In this document: positions 50,501 to 60,845 of the stretch, piece by piece | How the letters are laid out: the number at the start of each line of letters is the position of its first letter | How positions within the stretch are numbered: position 1 is the first letter of the stretch | From: Punica granatum | Taxonomy: Eukaryota > Streptophyta > Magnoliopsida > Myrtales > Lythraceae | Direction: 5' to 3' | Assembly (NCBI RefSeq): GCF_007655135.1 | Contig: NC_045131.1 | Coordinates: 11,516,001 to 11,580,000 of the forward strand | Length of the DNA: 64,000 nucleotides | Notes under the pieces: generated by a model | Seen by the model: the letters and a program-made list of their open reading frames with translations, nothing else | The model's database searches: none | What the model was told of the DNA's origin: nothing | Position numbers and translations under genes: made by a program

Positions 50501-51115
50501 CAATGAGGCAGACGATTTGCAGTGGTTATTCATAACTTCTCAGGCAAGTTCTGGCAACTGCTTTTCGTCTAGCTTTTAGTGTCGAGGTATTTCTATTATA
50601 ACGCTTGGAGAAAGCTTGACTTGATTATCTACATCAACTCTAAATAACGCAGGCGGAAATACTTCAGTCTCTGGAGGAAGTATTGGTTGCAAATTCTCCG
50701 TCTACTGCAGAGTGAGAAGTCCAAGGGAAGAAGGTCTGGATCAGTGTGTCGAGAGCTGAGGGCTTGAAATGCGAGAGGTGTTGGAACTACTAGTCCCTCG
50801 TCGGGTCTTTCCCAGATCATCTGACTCTCTATCGCCGGTGTGATAGTGTCGTTGGTGTACAACCGCTTCCTGCCGTGGCAGCAGCTGTCAGCTAGTGCAA
50901 GGTCTCATCAAATCTAGGACCTGTATGTGTCGAACAGGGGAAATGAGTCGATTGCCAGGAGAGTCTCAGAAGTCCTGGTGGTGCATCGGCGAGATGTCAT
51001 TGCAATCTATTCTCGTTAGGAAGCCACTCCATTTTCATTTTTTCATGAACGATTTGTTCAATATCTATACTCCTATATAAAGGAAGAACTCGGTAACCCT
51101 TACACTTGTTTTTCA
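47535..51115 (+). pseudogene. Degenerate partial OVA2 copy (exons 13-22 plus 3' flank)
   Basis: An intron-containing duplicate. Exons: tail of 13 (47544-47595), 14 (47971-48104), 15 (48258-48386), 16 (48750-48874), 17 (48955-49120), 18 (49321-49446), 19 (49527-49600), 20 (49926-50166), 21 (50364-50544) and 22 (50653-50896). Exons 14-19 and 21 stay open, and KMSKS is kept ([11 protein letters not shown]). Exon 14 has GIDSG for WFDSG, exon 16 has lost part of VIEGG, exon 20 has frameshifts, and exon 22 carries TGA and TAG. The zinc-knuckle region is damaged (LYRRC for LCRRC). All N-terminal exons are missing. It shares many changes with the copy at 37615 (APAFGAD, SLGN and an enlarged intron 15), so the two relics are closer to each other than to OVA2. 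Confidence 0.96.
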
Positions 51116-51220
51116 GTAGCAGTAAATAGTAATACCGTAAGTAAGCCTTGTTGCGACGGCCATGTCAACACTTCTTATCAATTTTAACATATCCGAGCGG
51201 CCGAGCCTTAAAAAAAAAGA

Positions 51221-52888
51221 GGGGAAAATAACACTATTAGTCCTATTTATTTGCCAATTTTTGACATCGAGTCTTAAATGTTTTAGTTTGAAAAAATAAG
51301 TCCTAAAATGTTTGGAAAATTATTACTTTTGGTTCTAAATCTAACTGACCGTTACTGTCTGCAAACATGGATTGAACGCCATCAAATTGGCCGTTATTGT
51401 GATGACGTGGCACGTTCCTATTGGATCAATTTGAAATCCGCGATTTCAACCTGCCTTGCTCTAATTTGACTCGACTTGCTCCCATTAATACCGTTTCAAC
51501 CCGACCCGACTTCCATCCTTTCATGTAATCTTGTTCTCTTCGATTGAAACTCTCCCCTACCAGGAACCCTAAATCCGAAATCGAGCTCTTCGATTGAAAC
51601 TCTCCCCTTTCCTGAAATCGATTGAAAGTGTTGTTTGCTTCGTTCTCAATGTTTCGTTCCACATCGGGATCTGAGTTTGCTTCATTTCTTTGATCTGGGT
51701 TTGTGACATTGAATTGAATTGGCGATTGGGTTGCCCAGTGAATAGCTGAATCAATTTATTCTCCAATTATGTAGATGCAATTCATATCTTGGAATTACGT
51801 TCAGCTAAGGGATCATTTCTTGTTGCCACTTACATTAACATTCCTTCGTTGGACTGGAAGAGACGATTTGGAAGCTTGGTGTTATGGTCACCGCCGAAAG
51901 CTCCGAAAACTCTTGCGGGAAATGGACCCAAACGATAATAAAATAGGGAAATTTTTTTTAAAAGAAAAAACCACTATTCATCGTCTTCTATGGATTCAGC
52001 TCTGCACATCTAGCTTCCCAAACTACTGTTCATCTTCGTTGAAGCGATGCCCACTGTAACCATTGAGGAGAACTTACAGTGCTCCGTGTGTTTGACGAAC
52101 ATCCCGCCCGACCCCGGCCCTCACTACACACCTCCCCCTCAATTCAATTCAATTGCATGTCCTTCTCCACACTCCGCTCCTATGGTTTTGTTAAACCCTA
52201 GGCAGCTTGAAATCAGTTGCTGCTTCATCTGCTCCTCTCGCGTCTACTGAGTACAGAAATTCAAGTATGAAGGCGGGTTCTGCAATTCCTGATCAGGCTC
52301 CCGCTATGGTAGGGTAGCTCTCTCTCTCTCTCTCTTTATGAATTTGACGGACGGAGCAAGTGATTAGCAGTTTACTAATTGCTAGTGGATGTCTTGTCTG
52401 TAAGTTACAGCATTTTGTCAATGAATGAGCTTTAGATCGCTCTTCTTCATTATTATAAAAAAAAAGAGGAAAAAAAGAAAAAGAACCAAAAGGCTTATTG
52501 ATCATAAATAAAAAAATACAAATATATACATTTAGGTGCCTCAATCTACTTGAAAGGAAGGAGAGAGAGAGAGAGAGAGAGAGAGGGAGAAAGGAAGGAG
52601 AGAACAAAGTTGGTCGGGTGAAGAAGAAGGCATTCAAACCCGAACCCGAACCGAGACTCGACATCCGGACTCGAACCAAATCGGTCCAATAGGAATGTGC
52701 CATGTCACCACTGTAACGACCAACTTGACGATATTAAATCTACATAGACGGACGGTAACGATCAGTTAAATTTAGAACCAAAAGTGACACTTTTTCAAAC
52801 CTTTTAGGACTTATTTTTTCAAATTGAAATATTTAGGACTCGATGTCAAAAATTGGCAAACAAATAAGACCAATTGCATCATTTTCCC
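51221..52888. mobile_element. Mutator-like element, Pack-MULE candidate
   Basis: The left arm (51221-51440) and the reverse complement of the right arm (52660-52888) match: GGGAAAAT, a shared TTTGCCAATTTTTGACATCG, a TTTTAGTTTGAAAAAATAAG-like block, TTTGGTTCTAAAT and CCTATTGGA. Arms of about 220 bp that begin GGGAAAAT suit Mutator-like elements. Possible 9-bp direct repeats (AAAAAAAAG at 51211-51219 and 52889-52897) flank it, but these are low complexity. There is no transposase. The unique interior (about 51440-52650) has a RING-E3 fragment and other gene-like DNA, plus CT and GA microsatellites (52316-52340, 52561-52585). Confidence 0.78.
52038..52094 (+). pseudogene. RING-type E3 ligase fragment captured in the element
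   Basis: Translates as VEAMPTVTIEENLQCSVCL. This matches the conserved stretch just before and into the RING-H2 domain of plant RING E3 ligases of the RING1/CIP8-like group, where it is normally followed by DDFE and the rest of the RING. Here the match stops after the first CxxC; the following frame (52095-52250, Pro-rich) is unrelated. This is a gene fragment, not a working ligase. Confidence 0.75.
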
Positions 52889-53423
52889 AAAAAAAAGGTG
52901 CTCATGGCCATGCCATTCTCGTGACCGATATACTTTTGCTCTGAATCATGGCAAACAAGAAAATTGACATTTCATTCTAATGTCGATATTTGCTGCATTC
53001 TAATGATGATATGTTTTGCAATCTCATCATCGACAAGTATATATCGTAATTCTTGATAAGACCACTTAAATATATGCATACGGGCTTACCTGACTTTTGT
53101 ATTTTTATGATTCGATAACGAGGATTTACTATTTAGACTTCTCATTAAAAGAAAAGAAAAAAAAACTATTAAAGAGGTCGAAAAAATTTTGAATTTCAAA
53201 TTAACCTCTTTACCAATTATACCCCCGTCTTTCTGATCTAGTCCTCGTTGTTCCGTAGGGCCAAAATTGTAAAAGTGGCCTTCACTGTAACATTTCCTTT
53301 AATTGCACTTTTCCCCCAAAGTCTCCTTCATCTTCATCATTCCCTTCGCTTTCAAGCAAAAGTACGGTTGGCTCTTCGAAATCTTCGAGCTTCCGACGAA
53401 TTCTCCCCTGCAAATCTTCGAAA
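52889..53423. other. Spacer and HSBP leader
   Basis: AT-rich DNA, then the presumed HSBP promoter and leader (from about 53270). No other gene was seen. Confidence 0.5.
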
Positions 53424-55141
53424 ATGGTGAGACCACTCGGTTCTCAGCCATCGTTCTCCGTCTATTTCGTCCGTGAATCATGAAAGACGAATGCTGTACT
53501 TTGCTAGGGTTCTGAATTGGGATTTGCTGGATTTTGGGTGCTTATCTTTTGAATTCCTCGTACTTTGTTGTATTAAACGAGCAATTCTTGTAGATGTTGC
53601 GGGGTTCGGTTTAGCATGAAATGGGAGATTGCTCCTTTCGGCTTTTTGTTGCTGATGCTGGGCGTTGATTTTTGGTGTTTTTATGTAACCATGCATAATT
53701 TTGTATCGACACACCCTAATTCAGCTTGAAGGAGACTAGGATATGATCGATGGTTCAGTCACGATGCATCAAACTCATTTAAATCGAAGCGTGCTTGTGT
53801 TAGAGGAGTGGCGGAATGGTAATTGATCTAAGTGTTAGCATGCGTCTCATAAGCCTGAATTTTTGGGACCAGTAGTTTCTTACGATCAATTACATTGGCT
53901 AGATGGCTTCCTGCATTCATTTCTGTCACATGGTTTAAAGAGTTATTCCCATCTTGTTTTTCTTGTGGATATTCTACCGGCTCTGTCGTATATGCTTGCT
54001 CTTTGTGCATTTTAGTATTTTCTGCATCAATCTGATATGCAGTTTTTCCTTTTGTAGGAAGGGCAGGACTCAGATGTGCAGAAGCAGAGCACTGCTGATA
54101 TGACGGCTTTCGTGAGTTCCTATAAAACTTCAACACTTTGGTGGCTCTAAGATTATAGTGTGCGAGTTTATTCTTAGGAACCTTCGTTCAGTTCAATTGG
54201 CAGATTAAGATTTGGAAAATCTACTTATTTTTGAAGTCATTCATATGTAACTCATCATATAGAGTTATGGTCGAATTCTATGATGATTGAGTATTTTGTT
54301 GTTCTGACTTTTATTTATTGCTTCTGCCTTGGCAACTTTGATTTGATACTCTTTTCCTTTTAGCCATCTCGCTTTGCCTTTCTTTGCCCATCTATTTGGT
54401 TAAAATCCCTTAAATTGCAAATTGGGATGTGCAGAGTACAGTTTGATATTGTGGAGTTGAGGCAATTAATCATTTTACCATAGGGGTAACTAGAGAATGA
54501 GAGTCACAGAAAGGAAGTTTTATAATATGGCACGTAGAGATTTGTCATAATCTGTTGCAAATTCAATTTCTAACATTGTTCCTTCTTGCTAAATCCTTTG
54601 TTGACTTGCAGGTCCAAAATCTTCTGCAGCAGATGGTGAGTTAATTACTTACATTCTCATGAGCTGTTTTTGGTGTTCATACCTTCAGAAGATCTAACGA
54701 TCATGCTTATACTTGTTGGTGGCAGCAATCGAGGTTCCAAACAATGTCTGACTCTATCATCACGAAGAATATCCTTGCTTATTGATTACATATATTATTT
54801 CCTTCTCATTCTCACTGTACTGCTAACAAATATTGCTATGTTTCATGAATAGGTCCCCATTTTCGTTTATCTTTTAAGCTCCGGGGAAAAATTCTTCTGG
54901 AAATGGAATTCTACTGTTTTTGCCTTGTGTCTGATCATTTTTTTTTCACGGATATATTTCTCGTTCCTAAACTGTGGATGAACATGAAGTCACTTTCCTT
55001 GACTCCTATGCACTAGATGAGATGGGGTCCAGGATAGATGAGCTGGAGCAGAGCATCAACGAGCTCAGGACTGAAATGGGGATCGAGGGGTCTCCTTCGC
55101 CGGTCCCACCAAAGGGAAAGCCAACCGATGATTCTGCTTGA
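53424..55141 (+). CDS. HSBP: Heat shock factor binding protein
   Basis: Five tiny coding exons: 53424-53426 (only the ATG), 54058-54111, 54612-54635, 54726-54768 and 55014-55141. They encode 83 residues, the usual HSBP size (plants about 85). The core KQSTADMTAFVQNLLQQMQ and SDSIITKIDEMGSRIDELEQ is a heptad-repeat coiled coil, followed by a Pro-rich variable tail (SPSPVPPKGKPTDDSA). HSBP trimers bind the oligomerisation coiled coil of heat-shock transcription factors and damp the heat response after stress; plant forms also matter for seed development. Introns 1-3 are GT-AG; the fourth is AT-AC of the U12 type. The start is set by the family's first residue and by the splice phase. No defect was seen. 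Confidence 0.96.
54769..55013 (+). other. U12-type AT-AC intron of HSBP
   Basis: The donor is ATATCCTTG directly after AAGA. The acceptor is CTATGCAC before TAGATGAG. A perfect U12 branch-site match, TTCCTTGAC, places its branch A 11 nt before the exon. Only this junction restores IITK-IDEMG. All three hallmarks of the minor spliceosome class are present. Confidence 0.94.
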
Positions 55142-56190
55142 AGTTCATAGCCGTGAGAAAGGTCTTTTGTACCGGTTCGTTCAAGATACCATCAACCGCA
55201 TGAGTTGTTTATTTTGCTAGCTTTTGGTGTTCGGTGCTGAAAACCATGGTTGTGAATGTATGAACGTAAAGAAAAATCTACGAGGTTTATTTTTGCACCT
55301 ATGCCTTTGGCCTTGTATTTCTAACTTCGCCTTTACAATACAGTCCTCGAGCTGTTGAGAGAAAGCTGATCTCATGCTTTACCAGGCACGAAGTCATTCC
55401 TGTCAATATCATGTATGATCCTAATAGGATCCTATCACATAGATAGAAGGAAAACAATTTTATCGCCGATGTTACTTTCAGGAGGAAAGATGGTATGGCA
55501 TAGTGACTCGATTGCTGGATCTGTCTCGTTCTGTCCTCACCATAAAACTTTTAATCCATCTCATACTTAGATACAGAAGTCGAGAAAAATATGAAGTGCG
55601 ATAATCTGATAAGGTATAGGCTCTCACATACCATGTATTATGTAGCTAAGTAACTTCGAGCATTCTTATGCTGCCGCTGATAAGGTATAGGCTCTCACAT
55701 AGTATGTGGCCATGTAAATTCAATCATTATTATGCCTTTCCGTCAATAAACGATATCAAACCATAACGTTCCAATGGAATATTATCTCTAAATTTTGTAA
55801 TAAAACAACACTAGTTTCCCTTCCATTTGTTAACCTAATATTTAATTTTGCAAATGAAATTCTCATAATATTTTGATCTTTTATAGAGGGTTTGGTGCAA
55901 TGTTACTTGCCGCTAACTTGAAATTAAGAAATTTCAGGTTCTGACATTGATCTCCCCGAACCTCTTCGGAAACAAAAAGCAAAATGATATATATATAGTG
56001 TAATTTCCTTTCCTTAAAAAAAAAAAAAACGATACATGTTCTCGGAAAATTTTATTTCCAGAGCTTGTAATATACAGTGCTGTAAAAACGTATTGGTCCA
56101 ATGCTATAGGAACTGTCCCATACATCACATGTATCCACTCCTATAAATTAAGGTACGCAGAACTGAAGGAGATGGAGTGATGAGCTCGGC
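55142..56190. other. HSBP 3' region and spacer between convergent genes
   Basis: HSBP (+) and RALF (-) converge here. Two near-identical stretches (GATAAGGTATAGGCTCTCACATA at about 55608 and 55679, broken here by minor differences) form a short direct repeat of about 70-bp period. No gene was seen. Confidence 0.5.
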
Positions 56191-56559
56191 TCAGCGTCGG
56201 CACCGGGTGATCTTGCCGCAACTGCGTGAGTAGGGATTCGCCTGAGCTCCACGTCGGCAGTTGTAGTACGACGACCCACGCCTCGAGCAGGGGATGGAGT
56301 TTCTCCTCAGTGCACCGTAGCTTATGTACTGTCTCGTCGCCAGAACGCGCCTGCTGCTCTCAGGCGCCATGTCCTCCTCTTCCTCCCCTACAAGCAGGCA
56401 CTCACCGATACCGAAGCCCTCGCACTCCGAGCTCACCGTGAAGTAGCTGAGCCCGCGATCTCCGCCGGTGATGTCTACGGCTGAGGAGACTGCCACGTGG
56501 ACTGCGAGGATTGCGCAGAAAGCCAGAAGTCCACAAAATTGTCTCGAGCTTCTCTCCAT
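56191..56559 (-). CDS. RALF: Rapid alkalinization factor (RALF) peptide precursor
   Basis: A single-exon frame of 122 residues. A signal peptide (residues 1 to about 27, hydrophobic core CGLLAFCAILAVHVAVSSA) sends the prohormone to the secretory pathway. An acidic spacer (GEEEEDM) leads to the dibasic S1P-type site RRVL (70-73). The mature hormone follows: ATRQYISYGALRRNSIPC, then the four conserved Cys at 91, 101, 114 and 120 and a basic end TRCRR. The YISY motif needed for receptor binding is at 78-81. RALFs bind FERONIA-type receptor kinases with LLG co-receptors, raise apoplastic pH and restrain cell expansion. The mature part is close to the AtRALF1/23/33 group. It is complete and probably functional. 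The start is the first Met before the signal peptide and lies 55 bp from a TATA box. Confidence 0.96.
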   Translation of the reverse strand: MERSSRQFCGLLAFCAILAVHVAVSSAVDITGGDRGLSYFTVSSECEGFGIGECLLVGEEEEDMAPESSRRVLATRQYISYGALRRNSIPCSRRGSSYYNCRRGAQANPYSRSCGKITRCRR

Positions 56560-56613
56560 TTGCTTGTTGCATATATTGAATCTCTAATAATGCTCGAAAT
56601 TCAGCTCCCGGGA

Positions 56614-56623
56614 TTATAAATAG
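56614..56623 (-). promoter_or_regulatory. TATA box of RALF
   Basis: On the minus strand the sequence reads CTATTTATAA, 55 bp upstream of the RALF start codon. This spacing would give a short 5' UTR of about 25 nt. Confidence 0.65.
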
Positions 56624-56811
56624 TAGCGGAAAATGCCAAATAAATTGCCCCAAGTTTAATTATTATTCACGTTAATGCCACAGGCCTTAATGAGACTTTG
56701 CCTTGCTTGATCCTAAAGAATGTCGAGCGACTTTCTAGTGGATACTCATTAAGGGTTATTTTGACTCTTTCATGCCAAAAATGCTAATGATCTTGTCTAG
56801 AAAGATAAAGT

Positions 56812-57175
56812 TCTTTTTGATTTTTTTTGGAATTTATCTAAAATGATTTATGATTTACTCGTTTTGTTAAATTTATTTCATATTTTTTTGTCAAATCTAT
56901 CTCGTAGTTTACTTTTTGTATCAAATCTATCCCGACGTTATCTTTTCCGACATCTAACGGCCGTGCTGACGTGGCGTTTACGTGGTAAGTGTGGCCCACT
57001 ATCTCTTCACGTGCCATGTTAGCATGGCCGTTAAATGTCGACGAAAAAGATAACGCCGGAATAGATTTGATACAAAAAGTAAACCATGTGATAGATTTGA
57101 CAAAAAAAAAGCATGGGATAGGTTTGAAAAAATGGATAAATCATAGGTTATTTTAGATAAAAATCCCTTTTTCTT
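56812..57175. mobile_element. Foldback MITE
   Basis: The two halves are inverted copies. Left: AATTTATCTAAAATGATTTA, TTGTCAAATCTATC, TTACTTTTTGTATCAAATCT, ACGTTATCTTTT and AACGGCC. The right half has the same blocks in reverse complement up to TTATTTTAGATAAAAAT. Arms of about 160 bp surround a centre of about 45 bp. It is non-coding. The transcript would form a near-complete hairpin. The superfamily is not determined. Confidence 0.82.
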
Positions 57176-57901
57176 TTCCCTAACAAGATTCGAGGTATCC
57201 TCAATTAATTAGTTAAAATTGATTCTCATTTGGACATTAATTTGACCCTTATAATAAAATGTTTTTCAGTAAGTTTTGAACTTCAGTACTATAAGTAAAC
57301 CTTCGGTATGGCATATAATTTGTCAGCTATATTCTTGATCTTTCATGAAAATCATAGTAAACCGTTTAACATATAAAACTCATCCAAATGATCCCATTCT
57401 ATTGAAACATTCATCTTATTTGTACGGTTCTTAAATTCTCAAATGTCTGTCTTGGTAAACTGTAGCTATCACGAACATCTTAAAAATTAGGAGATACCTC
57501 ACCAAACATTAGTGAGAGATCAACCATATGTTATTTGTCTTAAACCATATTATTATATACTTGAGCATATCTTTGATTTTCTTCTAGTTTGTTGCTCAAT
57601 TTTCAAAGTCAAAGACATTCTAATTATGTTGAATGAACAAAAGGGAGGTTGTGATTAATTATGAAAGGAAATGATCGATGCTTCCACTGAAATTTGATAC
57701 GCATGCATGACAAAGAATGTCTTCTACTTACTCAGCAACAAATGTATATTATTATAGTAAAAAATTAAAACTGGTCCGTTTGCCTGTGGGAGCGAGTGGG
57801 ATCAATTTCCCCACTCGCATTCTCTCTCTCCTTTTCCTTTTCATCATTTTTTTAGAAATTTTCTAATTTTTTTAAATTCCCCCTTTTCTTAAGGTTTTTC
57901 G
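57176..57901. other. AT-rich spacer
   Basis: No gene, RNA or delimitable repeat was recognised. Confidence 0.45.
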
Positions 57902-58147
57902 GGATCGTTTGGATTCAAAGTTAAAGTTACTTTGATTTTAATTTTGATTTTGATTGTGAAAAAGGACAAATGAGATGTGATTATAAATTTGACTTGGGAA
58001 ACGTGTGTTTTTGTTGTGTAGTGTGTTGAGTTAAAGTTAAAAGTTAAAATTTTTGAATTGGAAAATGTGTATTTTTGTTGTGTAGTGTGTTGAGTTAAAG
58101 ATAAAGTTAAAGTTAAAATTAATTGTCTTTGAATCCAAACGGGGTTT
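57902..58147. mobile_element. MITE with internal tandem duplication (copy D)
   Basis: The left end reads GGGATCGTTTGGATTCAAAG, and the reverse complement of the right end reads CCCCGTTTGGATTCAAAGA. It is the same family as 3556-3745, with shared interior blocks in opposite orientation. A segment of about 75 bp (TTTTTGTTGTGTAGTGTG, TTGAGTTAAAG) occurs twice in tandem here and once in the other copy, so it expanded after the copies separated. Confidence 0.82.
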
Positions 58148-59340
58148 CAAATCTGATCAACCAAAAAACGTATCACATAATTCGATTGACACATTATACC
58201 AAAACATTCAATCATAAGGTCGACTTGTTACCCCTTTTAGTGATTTTAAATTCAACCCAACAAGTTTCCCGTAATTCGGTCCACTATTTATATGTGTTTT
58301 CTTTTCTTCTTTTAATAATGAAAGGTATTCAAATTTCAATCGACTATTACCCAGGACTCTCATGGACACCCTGCACTTTCACGAGACAATTATAAGTCAG
58401 TCACACGCTTCTATGTTTTTTTTTCCCAGACTATTTCCCCACAACTCTCATGATCACTATACAAAGTCACTGGACATATTATTCAGCTACATATAAGTAC
58501 AAGGCGCTAGATATGGAGTATTAATTTTGCATAATTTATGATATATCTAGACATTTTTCATCATTATTTTTGGTACTTTTCCCATATTATTAACTGATTC
58601 TTGAAGTACTTTTCATATAGAGGAGAATATTGTGCCATGCATGGTAATAATAAAAATTATTAAAGAAGAATATATAACAATAATATTTTTTTTAAAAAAT
58701 AACGATTGAATTAACATCATAAATAAAATTGTAATGATATATAATATATAAGTTGAATAAATATAGTTAGGCTATCTGTTTATAGAAAGAAAAGTGGCTC
58801 AATAAGGGAAAATTTCAAGTTTTTTTTTTTCCTTCAAGAAATATGTGTTCTAGGCTAATGCGGGTATTAAGAGTGAGGGACTTTCTTATTTCTTTCGCAA
58901 TTAATCAATAAAATTGATTACATTTGTGATTTCTAGAGAGTATAATGAAGCTTTTTTGGTAATTCATTTAATACCTTTGTTATAGTAATAGATCTTTGAA
59001 AGTAATTTTGAGTACCGTACACTTTTCGGTGCGCACCCTTATTATATAATAAGTCTCGATATATCTTAACGTTTTCTTATTAAAAATATTAGATAAATTC
59101 TTTTCATATATTTCAATATCTTAACAAATATTGATTGAGAAAATTACTTAATAAAATAGAATTTAGCTTTATAACTATCAAAAATAAACTTTAGACAAGG
59201 CATAAAGAAATATTAGCTTTTACGTCGAATAATATGTATATTAGTCTTTAACAATTGAGACTATTATCATATGTTGAGATTGTGTTATATCGAGAATTGT
59301 ATAAATTCAATCAAGGAATTATTGATCGAATAACTCTTAC
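58148..59340. other. AT-rich intergenic region ending in a Helitron terminus
   Basis: No gene was seen; the frame at 58123-58395 overlaps the MITE end. Some of this DNA probably belongs to the Helitron whose 3' end is at 59376, but its 5' end could not be placed. Confidence 0.4.
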
Positions 59341-59343
59341 GTA

Positions 59344-59376
59344 CCCCGCGGCAACGGGCGGGGAACTTTGCCCTAG
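59344..59376 (+). mobile_element. Helitron 3' terminus
   Basis: The GC-rich hairpin CCCCGCGGCAACGGGCGGGG (6-bp stem) is followed 9 nt later by CTAG (59373-59376) and a T. This is the canonical Helitron 3' end, in sharp contrast with the AT-rich surroundings. The 5' end was not identified. Confidence 0.75.
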
Positions 59377-60240
59377 TTGAATAGATAAAAACCAAAATTG
59401 GAGAATGGACTTTGGTAAGCTTCCCCTAATGAAGAAGGCTTAGTGGGTGGACCCCTCTATGAGCCATCTCACTCAATCCGATCCATTCAATTTTAAATAT
59501 GAGAAGCGAAATCAATAATTTCTATTCGCACAACAGTTTTCTTAGCATATGAGTAGCTCAATCCTGTATATTCACCCAATCGACAATAGAGAAATAAGGT
59601 TAGATGTTAGAGAAATCACCGCATTGGCCAGTTTTCGACGATCATGACGATATCCCATGGAAATTGAATAATGATTAAAGATTTTCATGGCGATCGATGC
59701 AAGGCTTATTGTTCCCCTTTTAACTCTTGTATTCAAGGCTTGCTGCCACCTTCTACCGATTTTTTTTTTTTTTTAAAAAGGCTCACTGTTCCCCCCTTTT
59801 CCCAGTACATACATGTGTCATAGTTTCATGGGCTTATTGGGCAACTTGTTTGGGCCGTCCCAGAAACATTATTTGGGAGGTCCAGAAAGTTTAAAAAAAA
59901 CATAAAAAGGAGAAATTTACCCAGAAAAAAATTTAAAAAGAAAAGGGAGTTTAGGACGAGGGCATCATCCTTGACCTGATTCATGAGTCTCATTTGTTAC
60001 TGGAAAAGGAAAAAAAAAATGTTACGGACATAAACAGAACACATTTATGAGGACCATTATAAAGCAATATCATGTGTGTTAATCAATAGTTTTCAGAATT
60101 GTTGTCAAAGTCAGATCTCAGCATGATTGGGCGTGAATGACTATTTCGATATCTTTAGCAATATCATTAGGTAGTCGAACCGATTAATTAGTGACTGGCA
60201 TACTCTACTTATTAGATGGCGCATTGAATGTCAATAAATA
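59377..60240. other. Intergenic spacer, no gene seen
   Basis: Mixed-composition DNA with a poly-T/poly-A tract near 59760-59780. No coding segment was recognised. Confidence 0.45.
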
Positions 60241-60845
60241 TCTATAAATAATTATAAAAGCCGAAACACCAGACAATGCCATGTAGGACGTAGGTGACTC
60301 ATGGTTGAGTGACTCTTGAAGTTCCCACCAATCACAATGCGAAAAATGGTTAGTATTATTGAGCCACATCATCATCATAGAATTCTAAAAGTTCTTCAGT
60401 TACGGAAGATGAAAAGTCATATGATATAGTTTTTAGCATAAAATTTTTCAAAAATAATTATTTGTTTATATGCATTCTTAGCATATTCACATTAACAAAG
60501 CACAAACTTTCATACTATACGAACTAAGAAAATCTAATTTTTTTGAAAGTACAAAAATATTCAGTTAACTATTTTGTAGCATATCATCAACCTATTTGAT
60601 AAGCAAAATTAAGAACTTTAATTGAAATAGACATAAGAAATAAACCATAGCTAAATATATATGGTCAAAAATTAAAAAGAAAAGAAAAATTATAACAACT
60701 TTTTTATAGATACTTATTAAGAAAAAAGAGGAATTCCTTATAGCCAACTCTATTAATGCAATAATGGACGGATTCTTTATAATTCGCGAACATCTTATAT
60801 CGTTTATAAGTTTATACCATAAACGGTCAGTCATCGTAAATCTAG
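60241..60845 (+). mobile_element. Non-autonomous Helitron-like element 2
   Basis: Begins TCTATAAATAATTATAAAAG after an A and ends at CTAG (60842-60845) before a T. It is homologous along its length to 13786-14343, sharing GACAATGCCAT, CATCATCATAGAATTCTAAA, CATATTCACATTAACAAAG and CAGTTAACTATTTTGTAGCA. It has an extra segment of about 75 bp near 60660-60735 and a weak terminal hairpin. The reading frame on its minus strand has no recognisable domain. Confidence 0.72.

Noticed and set aside
37615..51115. Processed retrocopies of OVA2
   Set aside because: Both relics keep introns and 3' flanking DNA and have no poly-A tail, so they are DNA-level duplicates.
53815..53885. tRNA-like stretch (GTGGCGGAATGGTA)
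   Set aside because: No acceptor-stem pairing or T-loop GTTCRA box could be found, and it lies within an HSBP intron.
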